The notes below the pieces were generated by a model. That model worked only from the letters and a program-made list of their open reading frames with translations, searched no databases and was not told the origin of the DNA. Position numbers and translations under genes: made by a program. Positions 44,184-53,452 of a stretch of DNA of 64,000 bases are shown here, in pieces (position 1 is the first letter of the stretch; each line of letters begins with the position of its first letter). The stretch comes from Sphingobacterium athyrii (GTDB lineage Bacteria > Bacteroidota > Bacteroidia > Sphingobacteriales > Sphingobacteriaceae), in assembly GCF_003071065.1 (NCBI RefSeq), contig NZ_QCXX01000003.1:512687-576686 (forward strand), in the 5' to 3' direction.

Positions 44184-45201
44184 CATCCACTGTAAACGGA
44201 GCATGCTCAGCCTGACTATATTGCTGATCGACAAAAATATTGATCGAATTTTTTGACTGTTTGCCAGCACTAACTGGGTATAGAATAAAGGCAGATTCCT
44301 GCGACCAAGGGATATGTTGAGGATTTGTTTGCGCATAAAGTACAAGGGTGGGCGTCTTTAAGGCACACGCCATATGAACCAGCCCGGTATTGACTGTGAT
44401 CACGGCTCTGGCACGCTGGACAAGTGATAGTAGATCTGAGATAGATGTTTTACCGATCAGGTTGATCAATTGCCGTGATTCGATATTTTTTTGGCACGCA
44501 GCTAAGTAGTCGTTATCATTCTTACCCACCAGTAGCACCGGATAATCAAGGCCGAGTAACTTTTGTATAAGTTCCTGCGCGATTTCTACTGGGACTCGCC
44601 GCTTTTCTTCCGAAACATCATAATTAAGGACGATACAATGGCTTAGTGGGGCTGATAATTCCAAATTCCAGGGGTGATCCGGTAGTTTTAAATCAGGCAA
44701 CCGATTGGTATGCGATGAGATCCCTAAATGGGTTAAAAGCCCCAGATCTCGTATAATTTGATGCTGCACCTGAAATAGTGGTTCCTGGTCTGGCACCCAA
44801 TCAGTGAGTAGGGAATAGGGGTTCTCCCGCATATAAGCTGCCCGTTTGGGAATGCCCGCCATATATGCAAGAAAGATAGCTGCCATGGGGTTTTGACTAT
44901 AAACATTAAAAATCAGGCAGCCGTCAAAATGCAGGGCTTTGATGACGTGAATAAGGGCTTCGGTACTTGCTGCTGAATCTTGATCCGCCAGTTTCATCCA
45001 AGGGGCATCGTATTGGATATAGTCATCTATAGTCCCCAGATAGGGTATAATCGGAATGGCCATTTTTGAGGCAAGCAACGTAATTTTGCAGAATGGCATT
45101 TGATGTTTTATTTCCTGCAGCGCTGCATTGTTCATAATAAGATCACCCATATTATCGAGGCGAATGACCAACAGGTTTCTACAATCTTTCCACTGTCCCA
45201 T
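44101..45201 (-). CDS. Glycosyltransferase family 9 (heptosyltransferase-like), minus strand
   Basis: The 366 residues match GT9: LLVIRLDNMGDLIMNNAALQ, the HCIVLNYDVSEEKRRVPVE motif, LIGKTSISDLLSLVQRARAV, and INTGLVHMACALKTPTL-like VNTGLVHMACALKTPTLVLY. It is last of the five-gene minus-strand heptose operon, one base after HldE. It probably transfers heptose from ADP-heptose. Its C-terminal 27 codons overlap the converging GT9 gene, so both termini are under joint coding constraint. Acceptor unknown. Confidence 0.9.
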   Translation of the reverse strand: MGQWKDCRNLLVIRLDNMGDLIMNNAALQEIKHQMPFCKITLLASKMAIPIIPYLGTIDDYIQYDAPWMKLADQDSAASTEALIHVIKALHFDGCLIFNVYSQNPMAAIFLAYMAGIPKRAAYMRENPYSLLTDWVPDQEPLFQVQHQIIRDLGLLTHLGISSHTNRLPDLKLPDHPWNLELSAPLSHCIVLNYDVSEEKRRVPVEIAQELIQKLLGLDYPVLLVGKNDNDYLAACQKNIESRQLINLIGKTSISDLLSLVQRARAVITVNTGLVHMACALKTPTLVLYAQTNPQHIPWSQESAFILYPVSAGKQSKNSINIFVDQQYSQAEHAPFTVDAILQKFSDLLLRFGRRETEIQEGNQLH

Positions 45202-45202
45202 A

Positions 45203-46693
45203 TTAACTTATTTTCTTTAATACTTGCTTATTTTCCTGTACGCGCTGGATGATTTTGGTTGTTGACTGTTGGTGAACATGTTCAACATACACCAGCTTGG
45301 TACCCAAAGTGTCTAGCAATCCCTTTTCGGGTATGTCTTCATCTCGGTAAGCTTCGCCCTTTACAAACACATGTGGTCTTACTTTTTCTAACAGTGGGAT
45401 TGGATTATCCGATCCTGCATCCCCAAAAGGGACCACATAATCCACGGCTCCCAGTGCGCAAAGTACCTCAATGCGATCCTCCAGCCTGTTCACCGGGCGC
45501 GAAGCTCCTTTCAATCGGCTAATACTATTATCCGTATTGATCCCTACAATAAGAATGTCCCCCATTGTTTTTGCCTTGCCCAAATAATGGGCATGCCCAG
45601 CGTGGAAAATATCAAAACAGCCATTCGTAAAAACCAAGCGATGTCCTTTCCGAAGCCTATCGCATAGTGCTTCTAATTCGTTCAAATCAGCAACAACTTT
45701 ATTGTCTGATTCGCTGATCTTATGAGCCAGCTCCTGGCAGCTACAAGATGCAGTTCCACTTTTCGCTATTCCAATATGTGCTGCTTTGATACTCAGGTCA
45801 ATAGCGCTGTCCTGATCAAGCCCATTAAAATAGGCGAGACAGAGCGCAGTCAGAAATGTATCGCCCGCACCCGAAAAATTACCTTCTTTTAACTCAGGCA
45901 CAGTATAGTGGATAGGGGGATCGTTCCTTTTAAAGAGCACAACACCATCTTTGTCTAACGTAAGGGCTACCCAATGTGCATTAGCGAGTTCAGCTAACTG
46001 CTGCGACCATTGCATCCCCTGATGTACGCGATCTTCATCCTCGTGCTGGCCTAATATCTGGCGTGCCTCTTCATAGTTAGGTTTGATCAGATCCGGACGA
46101 AGGCAACTGTATTTTCGGTAATCTTTGCTATCCACCACAATTATTTTAGGATGCAGTTGTTGCTCCTGATAAAGCATCTGAATTAATTTGTCCGGAATGC
46201 TCCCCTTATCATAATCTGCAACGAAAATAATATCAACTGACTGAAGGGCATCTTTAATCGCCAGAAGGTAAAGTTGCAGCATATCATCGTCAAAACTGTA
46301 TTTTTGACCGATATCATAACGTAGCAAACATTGCTGCTCCCTGCGCAGTCTTGTCTTGGTAAGTGTCTGGCAATTTTTACTATACAAAATTCCAGTGGTT
46401 TCTATTCCTTTTTGCTGCAACTCATCGGCAATAAGCACTGCATTAGCATCGTCTCCAAGTACGGTAACGACAGATACCATCGCCCCCATGTTGTGCAGAT
46501 TAACAATGACATTTCCGGCTCCACCTAGGCAATGCACTGCGGTCTTTACATCAAGTACCGGAACGCCTACGTCTGGTGCAAGCCTTTTGCATTCACCGTC
46601 CAGATAGATATCCAGCATACAATCCCCAAGAACCAAAACCTTTGGTTTGTTAAATCCATTTTTTATCAATTCATTTAATCTCGTATCCTTCAT
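45203..46693 (-). CDS. hldE: Bifunctional heptose-7-phosphate kinase / heptose-1-phosphate adenylyltransferase
   Basis: The 496 residues combine a ribokinase-like domain (about 1-325: KVLVLGDCMLDIYLDGE, CLGGAGNVIVNLHNMGA, NFSGAGDTFLTALCLAYFNG with the catalytic GAGD) and a cytidylyltransferase-like domain (from about 346: VFTNGCFDIFHAGHAHYLGK, HxGH). HldE phosphorylates D-glycero-D-manno-heptose 7-phosphate at C1 and, after GmhB, joins AMP to heptose 1-phosphate. The length fits the family. It overlaps the GmhB gene by 23 bases. Confidence 0.95.
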   Translation of the reverse strand: MKDTRLNELIKNGFNKPKVLVLGDCMLDIYLDGECKRLAPDVGVPVLDVKTAVHCLGGAGNVIVNLHNMGAMVSVVTVLGDDANAVLIADELQQKGIETTGILYSKNCQTLTKTRLRREQQCLLRYDIGQKYSFDDDMLQLYLLAIKDALQSVDIIFVADYDKGSIPDKLIQMLYQEQQLHPKIIVVDSKDYRKYSCLRPDLIKPNYEEARQILGQHEDEDRVHQGMQWSQQLAELANAHWVALTLDKDGVVLFKRNDPPIHYTVPELKEGNFSGAGDTFLTALCLAYFNGLDQDSAIDLSIKAAHIGIAKSGTASCSCQELAHKISESDNKVVADLNELEALCDRLRKGHRLVFTNGCFDIFHAGHAHYLGKAKTMGDILIVGINTDNSISRLKGASRPVNRLEDRIEVLCALGAVDYVVPFGDAGSDNPIPLLEKVRPHVFVKGEAYRDEDIPEKGLLDTLGTKLVYVEHVHQQSTTKIIQRVQENKQVLKKIS

Positions 46694-47252
46694 AATGTCT
46701 GTTTTTTAATGCGATAAGCTGATTGAGCTCAAGGAAATCGTCAAGAACAAAATCGGGTGTAAATTTGGGATTGCTAATCTGGTCGTCTAAACGTTCTCTT
46801 TTGCTTCTATCCACCAGAATGGTTTGGCAGCCAGCTGCTCGTCCTGCGGCTACATCATTGAGAATATCACCGATCATCCAGGATTTTTTAAGGTCAATAT
46901 GGAGTTCGCTCGCTGCTTTATAAAGTAAACCGGGCAGTGGTTTACGGCAGTTGCATTGCGCCTCTGCCGGTATATCCGAATGCGGACAGTAATAAATCCC
47001 GTCCAAGATGATATGTTCGGTTTTCAGCTGATCCCGTAGTTCTGAAAACGCGATTTCCAGGTCTGCTGCGGTAAAATACCGTTTGGCAATGCCAGATTGG
47101 TTGCTGATGACGACTAATTTATAACCTCTTTTTTGCAGTAGCCGGAGCGCAGGAAAAATATCAGGGTAACATTTGATACGTGCAGGATCAACGTTATAAG
47201 GCACATCCTTGATGAGCGTTCCGTCTTTATCCAGAAATATTGCTTTATCCAT
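46671..47252 (-). CDS. gmhB: D-glycero-D-manno-heptose 1,7-bisphosphate 7-phosphatase
   Basis: The 193 residues match GmhB: the HAD motif DKDGT (D8, D10) at the start, SNQSGIAKRYFT, and the zinc loop YYCPHSDIPAEAQCNCRKP with its Cys and His ligands, then GDILNDVAAGRAAGC. It removes the C7 phosphate of heptose 1,7-bisphosphate between the two HldE steps. It follows the GT4-GmhA gene by 3 bases and overlaps HldE by 23, so translation is tightly coupled. Confidence 0.95.
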   Translation of the reverse strand: MDKAIFLDKDGTLIKDVPYNVDPARIKCYPDIFPALRLLQKRGYKLVVISNQSGIAKRYFTAADLEIAFSELRDQLKTEHIILDGIYYCPHSDIPAEAQCNCRKPLPGLLYKAASELHIDLKKSWMIGDILNDVAAGRAAGCQTILVDRSKRERLDDQISNPKFTPDFVLDDFLELNQLIALKNRHYEGYEIK

Positions 47253-47255
47253 TGT

Positions 47256-49112
47256 TTATGCGATCAGTTTTTTGTGAACGATATGATGTTGCTTGGAAAT
47301 GGAACCCATGTTCATCTGTTGCTCGACAAGGGCACACAGCTGATGGATGATATGGAGCTGTACCTCCTGAATGCGTGCGGTATTCTCGGAGGGGACAATC
47401 AGATTGTATTCGCCATAGGCTGTGGCCTGCCCACCATCTTTTCCGAGAAGGTTGACACAGGTAATGTTCATCTTATTGGCCTCTTTAAGCGCATTGATAA
47501 TATTTGCCGATTTTCCGCTGGTGCTCAGACAGATGAGCATGTCGCCCGACTGTCCCAATGCTTGAACTTGCCGTGAAAAGATGCTGTCGTAACCGAAATC
47601 ATTTGCCCATGCGGTCAGGACCGAAGAGTCCGTATTCAAGGAAATAACTGGATACCCGGGCCGATGGGGAATTTCAAAACGACCGATCAATTCCGCCGCG
47701 AAATGTTGGCTTTCAGCGGCGCTTCCGCCGTTACCACAGATCATGATCTTTTTGCCATGACGTAAGACATCCACCATTTTGTAAGCCAGTCTGGCAATCC
47801 CTCCAGCCAAAACTTCGGCAGCCAGTTCAAAGGTTCGGGAGGAGCCCATAAAAGTATCCTTAATCTGCTCAATCGCTTCTTTTTCTCGCTGCATGGGTAT
47901 ACATTGCTCATACACTTGGGCAATACTTTCACTGATTTTGTTCCAGGTAAAGCTTCGCACATGTTTCAGTGCATTGACTGCAAATCTGATACGTTTTCGC
48001 TCGTCAGTAATTAAATCCACTATCGCAGCGGAAAGCTGTTGCGGTTGCTGGGGCGGTACCAGGATTCCGGTTTCGCCATTGCGTACGGTGAATGAAATGC
48101 CCCCGACGTCTGCACCGATCACGGGCGTACCGCAAGCCATGGACTCTAAAGGAGTGATACCAAAAGGTTCGTACCAGGGCGTGGTAATAAACAATTCACT
48201 TGCGGCATAATAATATTTGAGCGTATCACGTGTTTTCTGACCAGTGAAAATCACCTTGTCGCTTACATTCAGCGCGTTACAAAGGTGTTCAAGACGCACA
48301 AATTCTGCGTGATCATCCTCGGCCTGAAGGTTCCCGCCAACAACCAGCAACCTTAATTCGGGGAGTAAGTGCTGTGCATGGGAAAAGGCTTCTATAACAT
48401 TGTCGATGCCCTTGCGTTTCACCATACGCCCAAGCTGTAAAATATAGGTAAATGCTGGATCGAGCCCCAACTTTTCTTTTGCTTCTGTTCGGTCTAAGGG
48501 GTGGAAGTCCTTGGGGTTATAACCACATGGGATAATTTCTATTTTGTCCTGTGGGGCCTGATAATGTTGAATTAGATCCTTTAGATCATTTGGGCATTCA
48601 GCAATAATACGCTCAGCCTGCCAAATGATATCTTTTTCGATTTGTTCCCGTACTTTAGGAAACTTATCTGAACAACCCTGATGTAATCGACGGACAGCAC
48701 CTAGGGCATGAAAAGTTATAACAAAAGGTATTTTAAGTTGTTTTTTTAACGTCATTGCTACCATCCCCGAAAGCCAAAAATGGGCATGGACCAAGTGATA
48801 GCTGAGCTCGTTACATTGGATAAAGTTGACCATTGCAGAACTGAATTCGTCCATGTACCCATAGAGTTCCTCTTTCGGAAGTATACGGACTGGACCAGCT
48901 TCCACATGTATCACACGAATTAGCGGTTTCCAATACACAATCTGCTCCTGCTCCTCGCTTTCCTTTCGTGTATAGATATCGACCTGATAGCCCTGCAAAG
49001 CAAGTTGAACGGCAACCTCCGCAACATAAACATTTTGCCCACCACTATCTTTACCACCTAAAGTGGCCAGTGGAGAGGCATGATCACTGATAAAAGCTAT
49101 TTTCTTTTGCAT
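47256..49112 (-). CDS. Fusion of a GT4 glycosyltransferase and a GmhA-type SIS isomerase
   Basis: The 618 residues join two enzymes. Residues about 1-410 are a GT4 glycosyltransferase of the sucrose-phosphate-synthase/MshA group: GGKDSGGQNVYVAEVAVQLA, LVHAHFWLSGMVAM, ILQLGRMVKRKGIDNVIEAF, and YEPFGITPLESMACGTPVIG. Residues about 430-600 are a SIS domain like GmhA: CGNGGSAAESQHFAAELIGR, LTAWANDFGYDSIFSRQVQA, LSTSGKSANI, and EVQLHIIHQL with the metal-binding positions. GmhA makes heptose 7-phosphate from sedoheptulose 7-phosphate, the first step before GmhB and HldE. GmhA is normally a separate protein of about 190 residues. The fusion ties the first pathway step to a glycosyl transfer. Confidence 0.93.
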   Translation of the reverse strand: MQKKIAFISDHASPLATLGGKDSGGQNVYVAEVAVQLALQGYQVDIYTRKESEEQEQIVYWKPLIRVIHVEAGPVRILPKEELYGYMDEFSSAMVNFIQCNELSYHLVHAHFWLSGMVAMTLKKQLKIPFVITFHALGAVRRLHQGCSDKFPKVREQIEKDIIWQAERIIAECPNDLKDLIQHYQAPQDKIEIIPCGYNPKDFHPLDRTEAKEKLGLDPAFTYILQLGRMVKRKGIDNVIEAFSHAQHLLPELRLLVVGGNLQAEDDHAEFVRLEHLCNALNVSDKVIFTGQKTRDTLKYYYAASELFITTPWYEPFGITPLESMACGTPVIGADVGGISFTVRNGETGILVPPQQPQQLSAAIVDLITDERKRIRFAVNALKHVRSFTWNKISESIAQVYEQCIPMQREKEAIEQIKDTFMGSSRTFELAAEVLAGGIARLAYKMVDVLRHGKKIMICGNGGSAAESQHFAAELIGRFEIPHRPGYPVISLNTDSSVLTAWANDFGYDSIFSRQVQALGQSGDMLICLSTSGKSANIINALKEANKMNITCVNLLGKDGGQATAYGEYNLIVPSENTARIQEVQLHIIHQLCALVEQQMNMGSISKQHHIVHKKLIA

Positions 49113-49123
49113 GATATTTTGAG

Positions 49124-50065
49124 TTAATTAATTTTTTGATGAATGAGATAAGTCCATTGTTGTGCGAAACGCTGGATATCAAAAAGTTCAGCGGCCTTCT
49201 GCCTGGCCTGTTCACCTAAGTGCTGCGCATGCGTTGGACTGTCAAGCAGCATTTTCATTTTTTCAACCAAGGCGTCAATGTCCAAACCTATATATCCCGT
49301 TTTGCCATTTTCGATAATTGTTGACAGTTCAGTTGTCGCCAGACCAACGATGGGCAAGCCTACCATCATTGCTTCGCAGATTGCCAGTCCAAGACTTGTG
49401 TATCGGATTGGATTGAAAAAGAAACGGTAGTCCTTAATGAACTCAGGAAGTTCGGGATGCAGTACCTCCCCAATGCCCCAAGGTTCATTTCCCATGCCGA
49501 TCAGATCCAACGGCACCTGTTTTTGAACGCGCTCAAATAAGTCACTGCCCAGCATGCGACCGCGGGATGGAAGGTTGTTCACAACCACAATCCCCCTGTC
49601 GAGAAGCCCTGTATATTTAACGCCATGCACATCGACACCATGCGTGATGACCCGTACGTCCGGAAGATCCGTTTTCCACATCAATTTATTGAAATGCGTC
49701 ACATGTACCAATGTTACTGCGGGATTGGTCACGGGATGCACCTCGTCACAGGGCTGCTGCCAGGGTGGGTCATGCTCAATGTAAATACCGGGGAGTTGAC
49801 GCTGCTCGGACGATAGGATATCATATTGATCCTGAAGATAATTTTCATCACATTGAAAGAGTATAAGGTCGAATTCAAGATTCCGTACTTCGCTTGCTGG
49901 AATCTCGATCACATTTTCTCCAAAAGGGAAGGTGCTACCTCTGCCGACATATCTGGGGCCGTGTTCTGGCGTATAGGGGACATAAAGAATGTAATCCCCC
50001 TGAGATAAATAGTATAAATAGGAGCCATGGATGTGCCAAGTGAGGACGCGTGGTTTGTGTGCCAT
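49124..50065 (-). CDS. Glycosyltransferase family 4
   Basis: The start at MAHKPRVLTWHIHGSY gives 313 residues; an ATG at 50143 would add a hydrophobic leader not expected for this family. The C-terminal half carries the GT4 donor-binding pattern: FFFNPIRYTSLGLAICEAMM, GLPIVGLATTELSTIIENGK, TGYIGLD. The N-terminal half is divergent (YEYEHDP-like GIYIEHDPPWQQPCDEVHPV). It is the first gene of the minus-strand operon, 11 bases before the GT4-GmhA fusion. It probably builds the same heptose-containing glycan. Donor and acceptor are not visible. Confidence 0.85.
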   Translation of the reverse strand: MAHKPRVLTWHIHGSYLYYLSQGDYILYVPYTPEHGPRYVGRGSTFPFGENVIEIPASEVRNLEFDLILFQCDENYLQDQYDILSSEQRQLPGIYIEHDPPWQQPCDEVHPVTNPAVTLVHVTHFNKLMWKTDLPDVRVITHGVDVHGVKYTGLLDRGIVVVNNLPSRGRMLGSDLFERVQKQVPLDLIGMGNEPWGIGEVLHPELPEFIKDYRFFFNPIRYTSLGLAICEAMMVGLPIVGLATTELSTIIENGKTGYIGLDIDALVEKMKMLLDSPTHAQHLGEQARQKAAELFDIQRFAQQWTYLIHQKIN

Positions 50066-50268
50066 AATTTTCTTGTTTAATAAAAAATAAAAGATCAACC
50101 ATACTATAGAGGTCAGGTTCGTCCCTGCTATAAGCGTAATCAACTTATCTTTTGATTAATGAACTGCTGACGGAGGCAGTTGGTTGAATGGACTAATACC
50201 CTTTTAAAGGAATGAAATACTTTATCTTGCGTATAAAAACTATATTTTAACTTTTGAGCAACCAAACT

Positions 50269-51771
50269 ATGCGGGCAGGCGTTACATCAGAAAACCCTAT
50301 GGACATCAAGCCCAAGTTGCATCTGGAACCAGCAGAAATTAATAGAAGTCTGCGCATGGTCATTATTGATGGCTTGTGTTCTGAAGTGGTTGTCTGTTTG
50401 AGCAGTGGCGCGATTTTAGTCGGCGCGGCACTGCTGCTCGGAGCAAGCAACTTCCAGATTGGCTTACTTGCCTCTTTCCCTACACTCTGTAACTTGGCGC
50501 AACTGCTCACCATTCTATTGATACAACGTTACCCTAACAGAAAGTTAATTACGGTCTTAGCGGTATTTCTGGCAAAGATGCCGCTGTTGATTATCGGAAT
50601 TGTGTTATGGAGAAATACCCAGCTATCTTTTAGTATCCTGCTGGTTTTTATGTTTATTCATTATTTTTTGAGTGCAATTGGTGGGGCTGGCTGGAATGCC
50701 TGGATTAAGGATCTTGTTCCCGAACAACAGTTGGGAACTTATTTTTCCAAACGCACACGGCTTATGCAGCTAACAAATATTGCTGTAAGTCTGGCTGTGG
50801 CAGCATTGGTTGATTATTATACCAAATACAAGGGGGATGAATTACCCAATCTGTATGGTATTTATTTTTTTGCTGCCGGTCTGATAGGCGCAATTGGCGC
50901 GTTCTTTCTCATACAGGCCAGCGAGCCTAAACAAGAAATATCTGGCGGGAATTTAGGCCGATTATTACTCGAGCCACTAAAAAATACAAACTTTAAAAAT
51001 CTGCTTATCTTTAATGCCGCCTGGGTACTGGCCATCAACTTAGCGATTCCCTTTTTCACGGTGTTTATGCTCCAAACCTTGGGGCTGTCGATGAAAGTTG
51101 TTATTTTGTTGACCGTGGTCAGTCAGATAGCCAGTGTTGCAGGTCTTCCTTTATGGGGCAAATTATCGGATCGGTATAGTAATAAAAGTATAATTTACCT
51201 TACGGCACCAATCTATATCTGCTGTATTCTTTTATGGATATTTGTTGGCATTTATTCCCGGGCACTACCCAATCTGATTCTTTTGGTCGTCCTCCATATC
51301 ATGACTGGGATTTCGACGGGAGGCATCAATTTGGCGCTCACAAACATTGGCTTGAAACTCGCACCAAAAACGGATGCCATTATATATATCACTGTAAAGA
51401 ATATGGTAGCCTCATTTTTTACTGCACTTGGGCCTATATTAGGTGGTTTACTGGTAGACTACTTCGCAACACGAGAACTGCAGATCAGCATTTCCTGGAA
51501 GAGTCCGAATTTGGAATCTGTTGCAAAATTGATTTATCTGCATGAATGGAATTTTCTCTTTCTACTGGCTTCAATACTGTCTTTTTTTTCACTTCGCTGG
51601 CTTGGCAAAGTCCAGGAAAACGGGGAAGTAAGTCACCAATTGGTAAAGCGCATTATGAAAAAGCGGTTTCGGGCCGGGTTAAAGGAGCGTCTGCTTGTGG
51701 GGAATATTATTACTTTACATGCGCAATTAAAACAGATTTTGAAACGAAAAGAGCTACCCACCAAGGAATAA
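50269..51771 (+). CDS. MFS transporter
   Basis: The 500 residues contain about 12 membrane helices. The start could be the ATG at 50269, a later ATG at 50299, or a TTG at 50254; I choose the first. MFS features are IQRYPNRKLITVLAVFLAKM in the loop after helix 2 and KLSDRYSNKSIIYLTAPIYI in the equivalent second-half loop. The C-terminal tail is very basic (KRIMKKRFRAGLKERLL). The substrate is unknown. It is divergent from the heptose operon, so it could export a product of that operon or be unrelated. Confidence 0.87.
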   Translation: MRAGVTSENPMDIKPKLHLEPAEINRSLRMVIIDGLCSEVVVCLSSGAILVGAALLLGASNFQIGLLASFPTLCNLAQLLTILLIQRYPNRKLITVLAVFLAKMPLLIIGIVLWRNTQLSFSILLVFMFIHYFLSAIGGAGWNAWIKDLVPEQQLGTYFSKRTRLMQLTNIAVSLAVAALVDYYTKYKGDELPNLYGIYFFAAGLIGAIGAFFLIQASEPKQEISGGNLGRLLLEPLKNTNFKNLLIFNAAWVLAINLAIPFFTVFMLQTLGLSMKVVILLTVVSQIASVAGLPLWGKLSDRYSNKSIIYLTAPIYICCILLWIFVGIYSRALPNLILLVVLHIMTGISTGGINLALTNIGLKLAPKTDAIIYITVKNMVASFFTALGPILGGLLVDYFATRELQISISWKSPNLESVAKLIYLHEWNFLFLLASILSFFSLRWLGKVQENGEVSHQLVKRIMKKRFRAGLKERLLVGNIITLHAQLKQILKRKELPTKE

Positions 51772-51807
51772 GTCACGACAAGATAATCACCCAAAGTGAG
51801 CACCTCA

Positions 51808-52542
51808 CTAGATATCGATAAGGGCAAAACTGGTATCATCGCCATGATGCGCCTTCAAAACGGGAACGGCCACATTGTAAATGGGGATGCCTGCCGGCGA
51901 CTGCGCTTTAAATTTGCCCGCATGAGCATGCCCATGGAATGCGGCTGTAACATTTCGGCGCTGAATAGGTTCCATCAGATGTGTTGAGCCCAAAAAAGGA
52001 TAAATCTCTTTGGGTTCGCCCACTACGGTATCCGCTATGGGGGCGTAATGGAGCAAGGCCACTTTTTTTATGTCTGTATATTCCTGCTCTAGCCTAGCAA
52101 GAGCCCGATCCAATAGGAGGGATTCATTAACTGCTTCCTGAACAAAACTTTTCATTGCATCTTCGCCAAACATCGAGAGCATATAGCGGTCAAACCCCCC
52201 GCCAAAACCCTTGACGCCAGCAAAACCGATATCTGCTACGACAATAGCCTCCCCATCCAGGACGGTGACTTTGCTATCGGTTAGAATCTGACGAATCTGC
52301 TTTTGACGGCCCTTTTCATAATCATGATTCCCAAGGACCGCAATCACCGGAATTTGTAAGTGTTTTAATTCCGTGACGAGCATTTCCGCTTCTTCTTCAT
52401 CTCCGGTATCTGTCAGATCGCCACATAATAGCAGGACTTTGGCTTTGGGAGAGATTTCCTCAAATATAGTTTTCCATTTTCCCTGTTGGCTCTGATTCAT
52501 ATGAATATCACCTATTGCCGCAATTGTTGTTTTCCTTGCCAT
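51808..52542 (-). CDS. Calcineurin-like metallophosphoesterase
   Basis: The 244 residues have the five metallophosphoesterase blocks: AIGDIHM, LLCGDLTDTGDEEEA, VLGNHDYEKG, a later His in ALLHYAPIAD, and FHGHAHAGKF. These bind two metals and cut phosphate mono- or diesters. The true substrate cannot be read. It begins 2 bases after a nucleotidyltransferase gene on the same strand, so the two are an operon. A small hairpin (AGTGAG-CAC-CTCACT) at 51795-51809 overlaps its stop. Confidence 0.9.
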   Translation of the reverse strand: MARKTTIAAIGDIHMNQSQQGKWKTIFEEISPKAKVLLLCGDLTDTGDEEEAEMLVTELKHLQIPVIAVLGNHDYEKGRQKQIRQILTDSKVTVLDGEAIVVADIGFAGVKGFGGGFDRYMLSMFGEDAMKSFVQEAVNESLLLDRALARLEQEYTDIKKVALLHYAPIADTVVGEPKEIYPFLGSTHLMEPIQRRNVTAAFHGHAHAGKFKAQSPAGIPIYNVAVPVLKAHHGDDTSFALIDI

Positions 52543-52544
52543 CG

Positions 52545-53288
52545 CTATACAGTTTTTATAGTATATGATTTATAATCCCATTCTTTAATATCAATTTGAT
52601 ATTGCGTTTGATCGATCATCGGGCCCAAGCACACTTTTTCGAGACAGGGGGGAAGTTCATACTGTTCCTGTGCGCGTTTGATCAACTCGTCAAACAGATC
52701 CCGTGGAATGATCTCGCGATAATCATGTGGATAAGTAAACTGGAATATAATCAGCTGCGCCAATAAAAGATGCCAATGTTGGTCCATGCGCATCAATAAA
52801 TGATTCCAGTCAAATTGTTTTCCATAGCGGAGCCACAAATGATTAATGTCAGCGCTATCATGACGTTCCCTATTCTGTACATATAATTTGCACCAGACAA
52901 GTTCTTCTGCCGGAACATAACGTACGGGCGTGTCAAATAATATGCCTTCGGGCGCACGATCGTACCAATCCTGTTCAATGGTGCAATTATGATTGACACT
53001 GTCGAATATAATATCAATAAAATAAGGTGCTTTATGGATTTTGGCAAGCCACCGGACATCGGTCAATTCAGTCTGGTAACCATTGGCTGCGAAATGTTTC
53101 AGGATCGCGGGATACGCACTGCTCTTACAAAAAATATCGAGATCTTTAGTGGGCCGAATAATCCCCGTATAATGAAACATAGCCAGTGCACCACCAACCA
53201 TAAATGAGCTGCCGCTGGTATGTAGCAGCTGTAACGTATCCTTAAAAAATGAAATGCACTCTTCAGGGGGATTATCAAGATCGATCAT
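52545..53288 (-). CDS. Nucleotidyltransferase-fold protein
   Basis: I start at MIDLDNPPEECISFFKD (247 residues); an ATG at 53369 would add 27 residues without clear coding character. The fold is shown by FMVGGALAMFHYTGIIRPTK then DLDIF: the GG-x(n)-DxD pattern of nucleotidyltransferases such as MNT and AbiEii-like proteins. KAPYFIDIIFDS supplies the third acidic residue. The C-terminal part (about 140-247) is helical. It may add a nucleotide to a small molecule or protein. The next gene is a phosphoesterase, which suggests opposing reactions. No toxin partner is present. Confidence 0.75.
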   Translation of the reverse strand: MIDLDNPPEECISFFKDTLQLLHTSGSSFMVGGALAMFHYTGIIRPTKDLDIFCKSSAYPAILKHFAANGYQTELTDVRWLAKIHKAPYFIDIIFDSVNHNCTIEQDWYDRAPEGILFDTPVRYVPAEELVWCKLYVQNRERHDSADINHLWLRYGKQFDWNHLLMRMDQHWHLLLAQLIIFQFTYPHDYREIIPRDLFDELIKRAQEQYELPPCLEKVCLGPMIDQTQYQIDIKEWDYKSYTIKTV

Positions 53289-53452
53289 AGTATCGTTTTT
53301 ATTTTTACATAAAACAGCCTTAAAATCGTAGTAGTTTGGATTCAGCAGGTGAAAACGTATTCCCCACATTTAGCTCAGGTATAAGTACTTGATTTCCATT
53401 CTTAGGCAAACCGCTTCAACGCTTGGAGACGTTCTATTCAAAGCAAAAGGAG

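Noticed and set aside
52545..53288. Toxin-antitoxin reading of the nucleotidyltransferase gene (AbiEii/MNT)
   Set aside because: The partner gene is a metallophosphoesterase, not an antitoxin or HEPN protein, and the protein is only fold-level similar.
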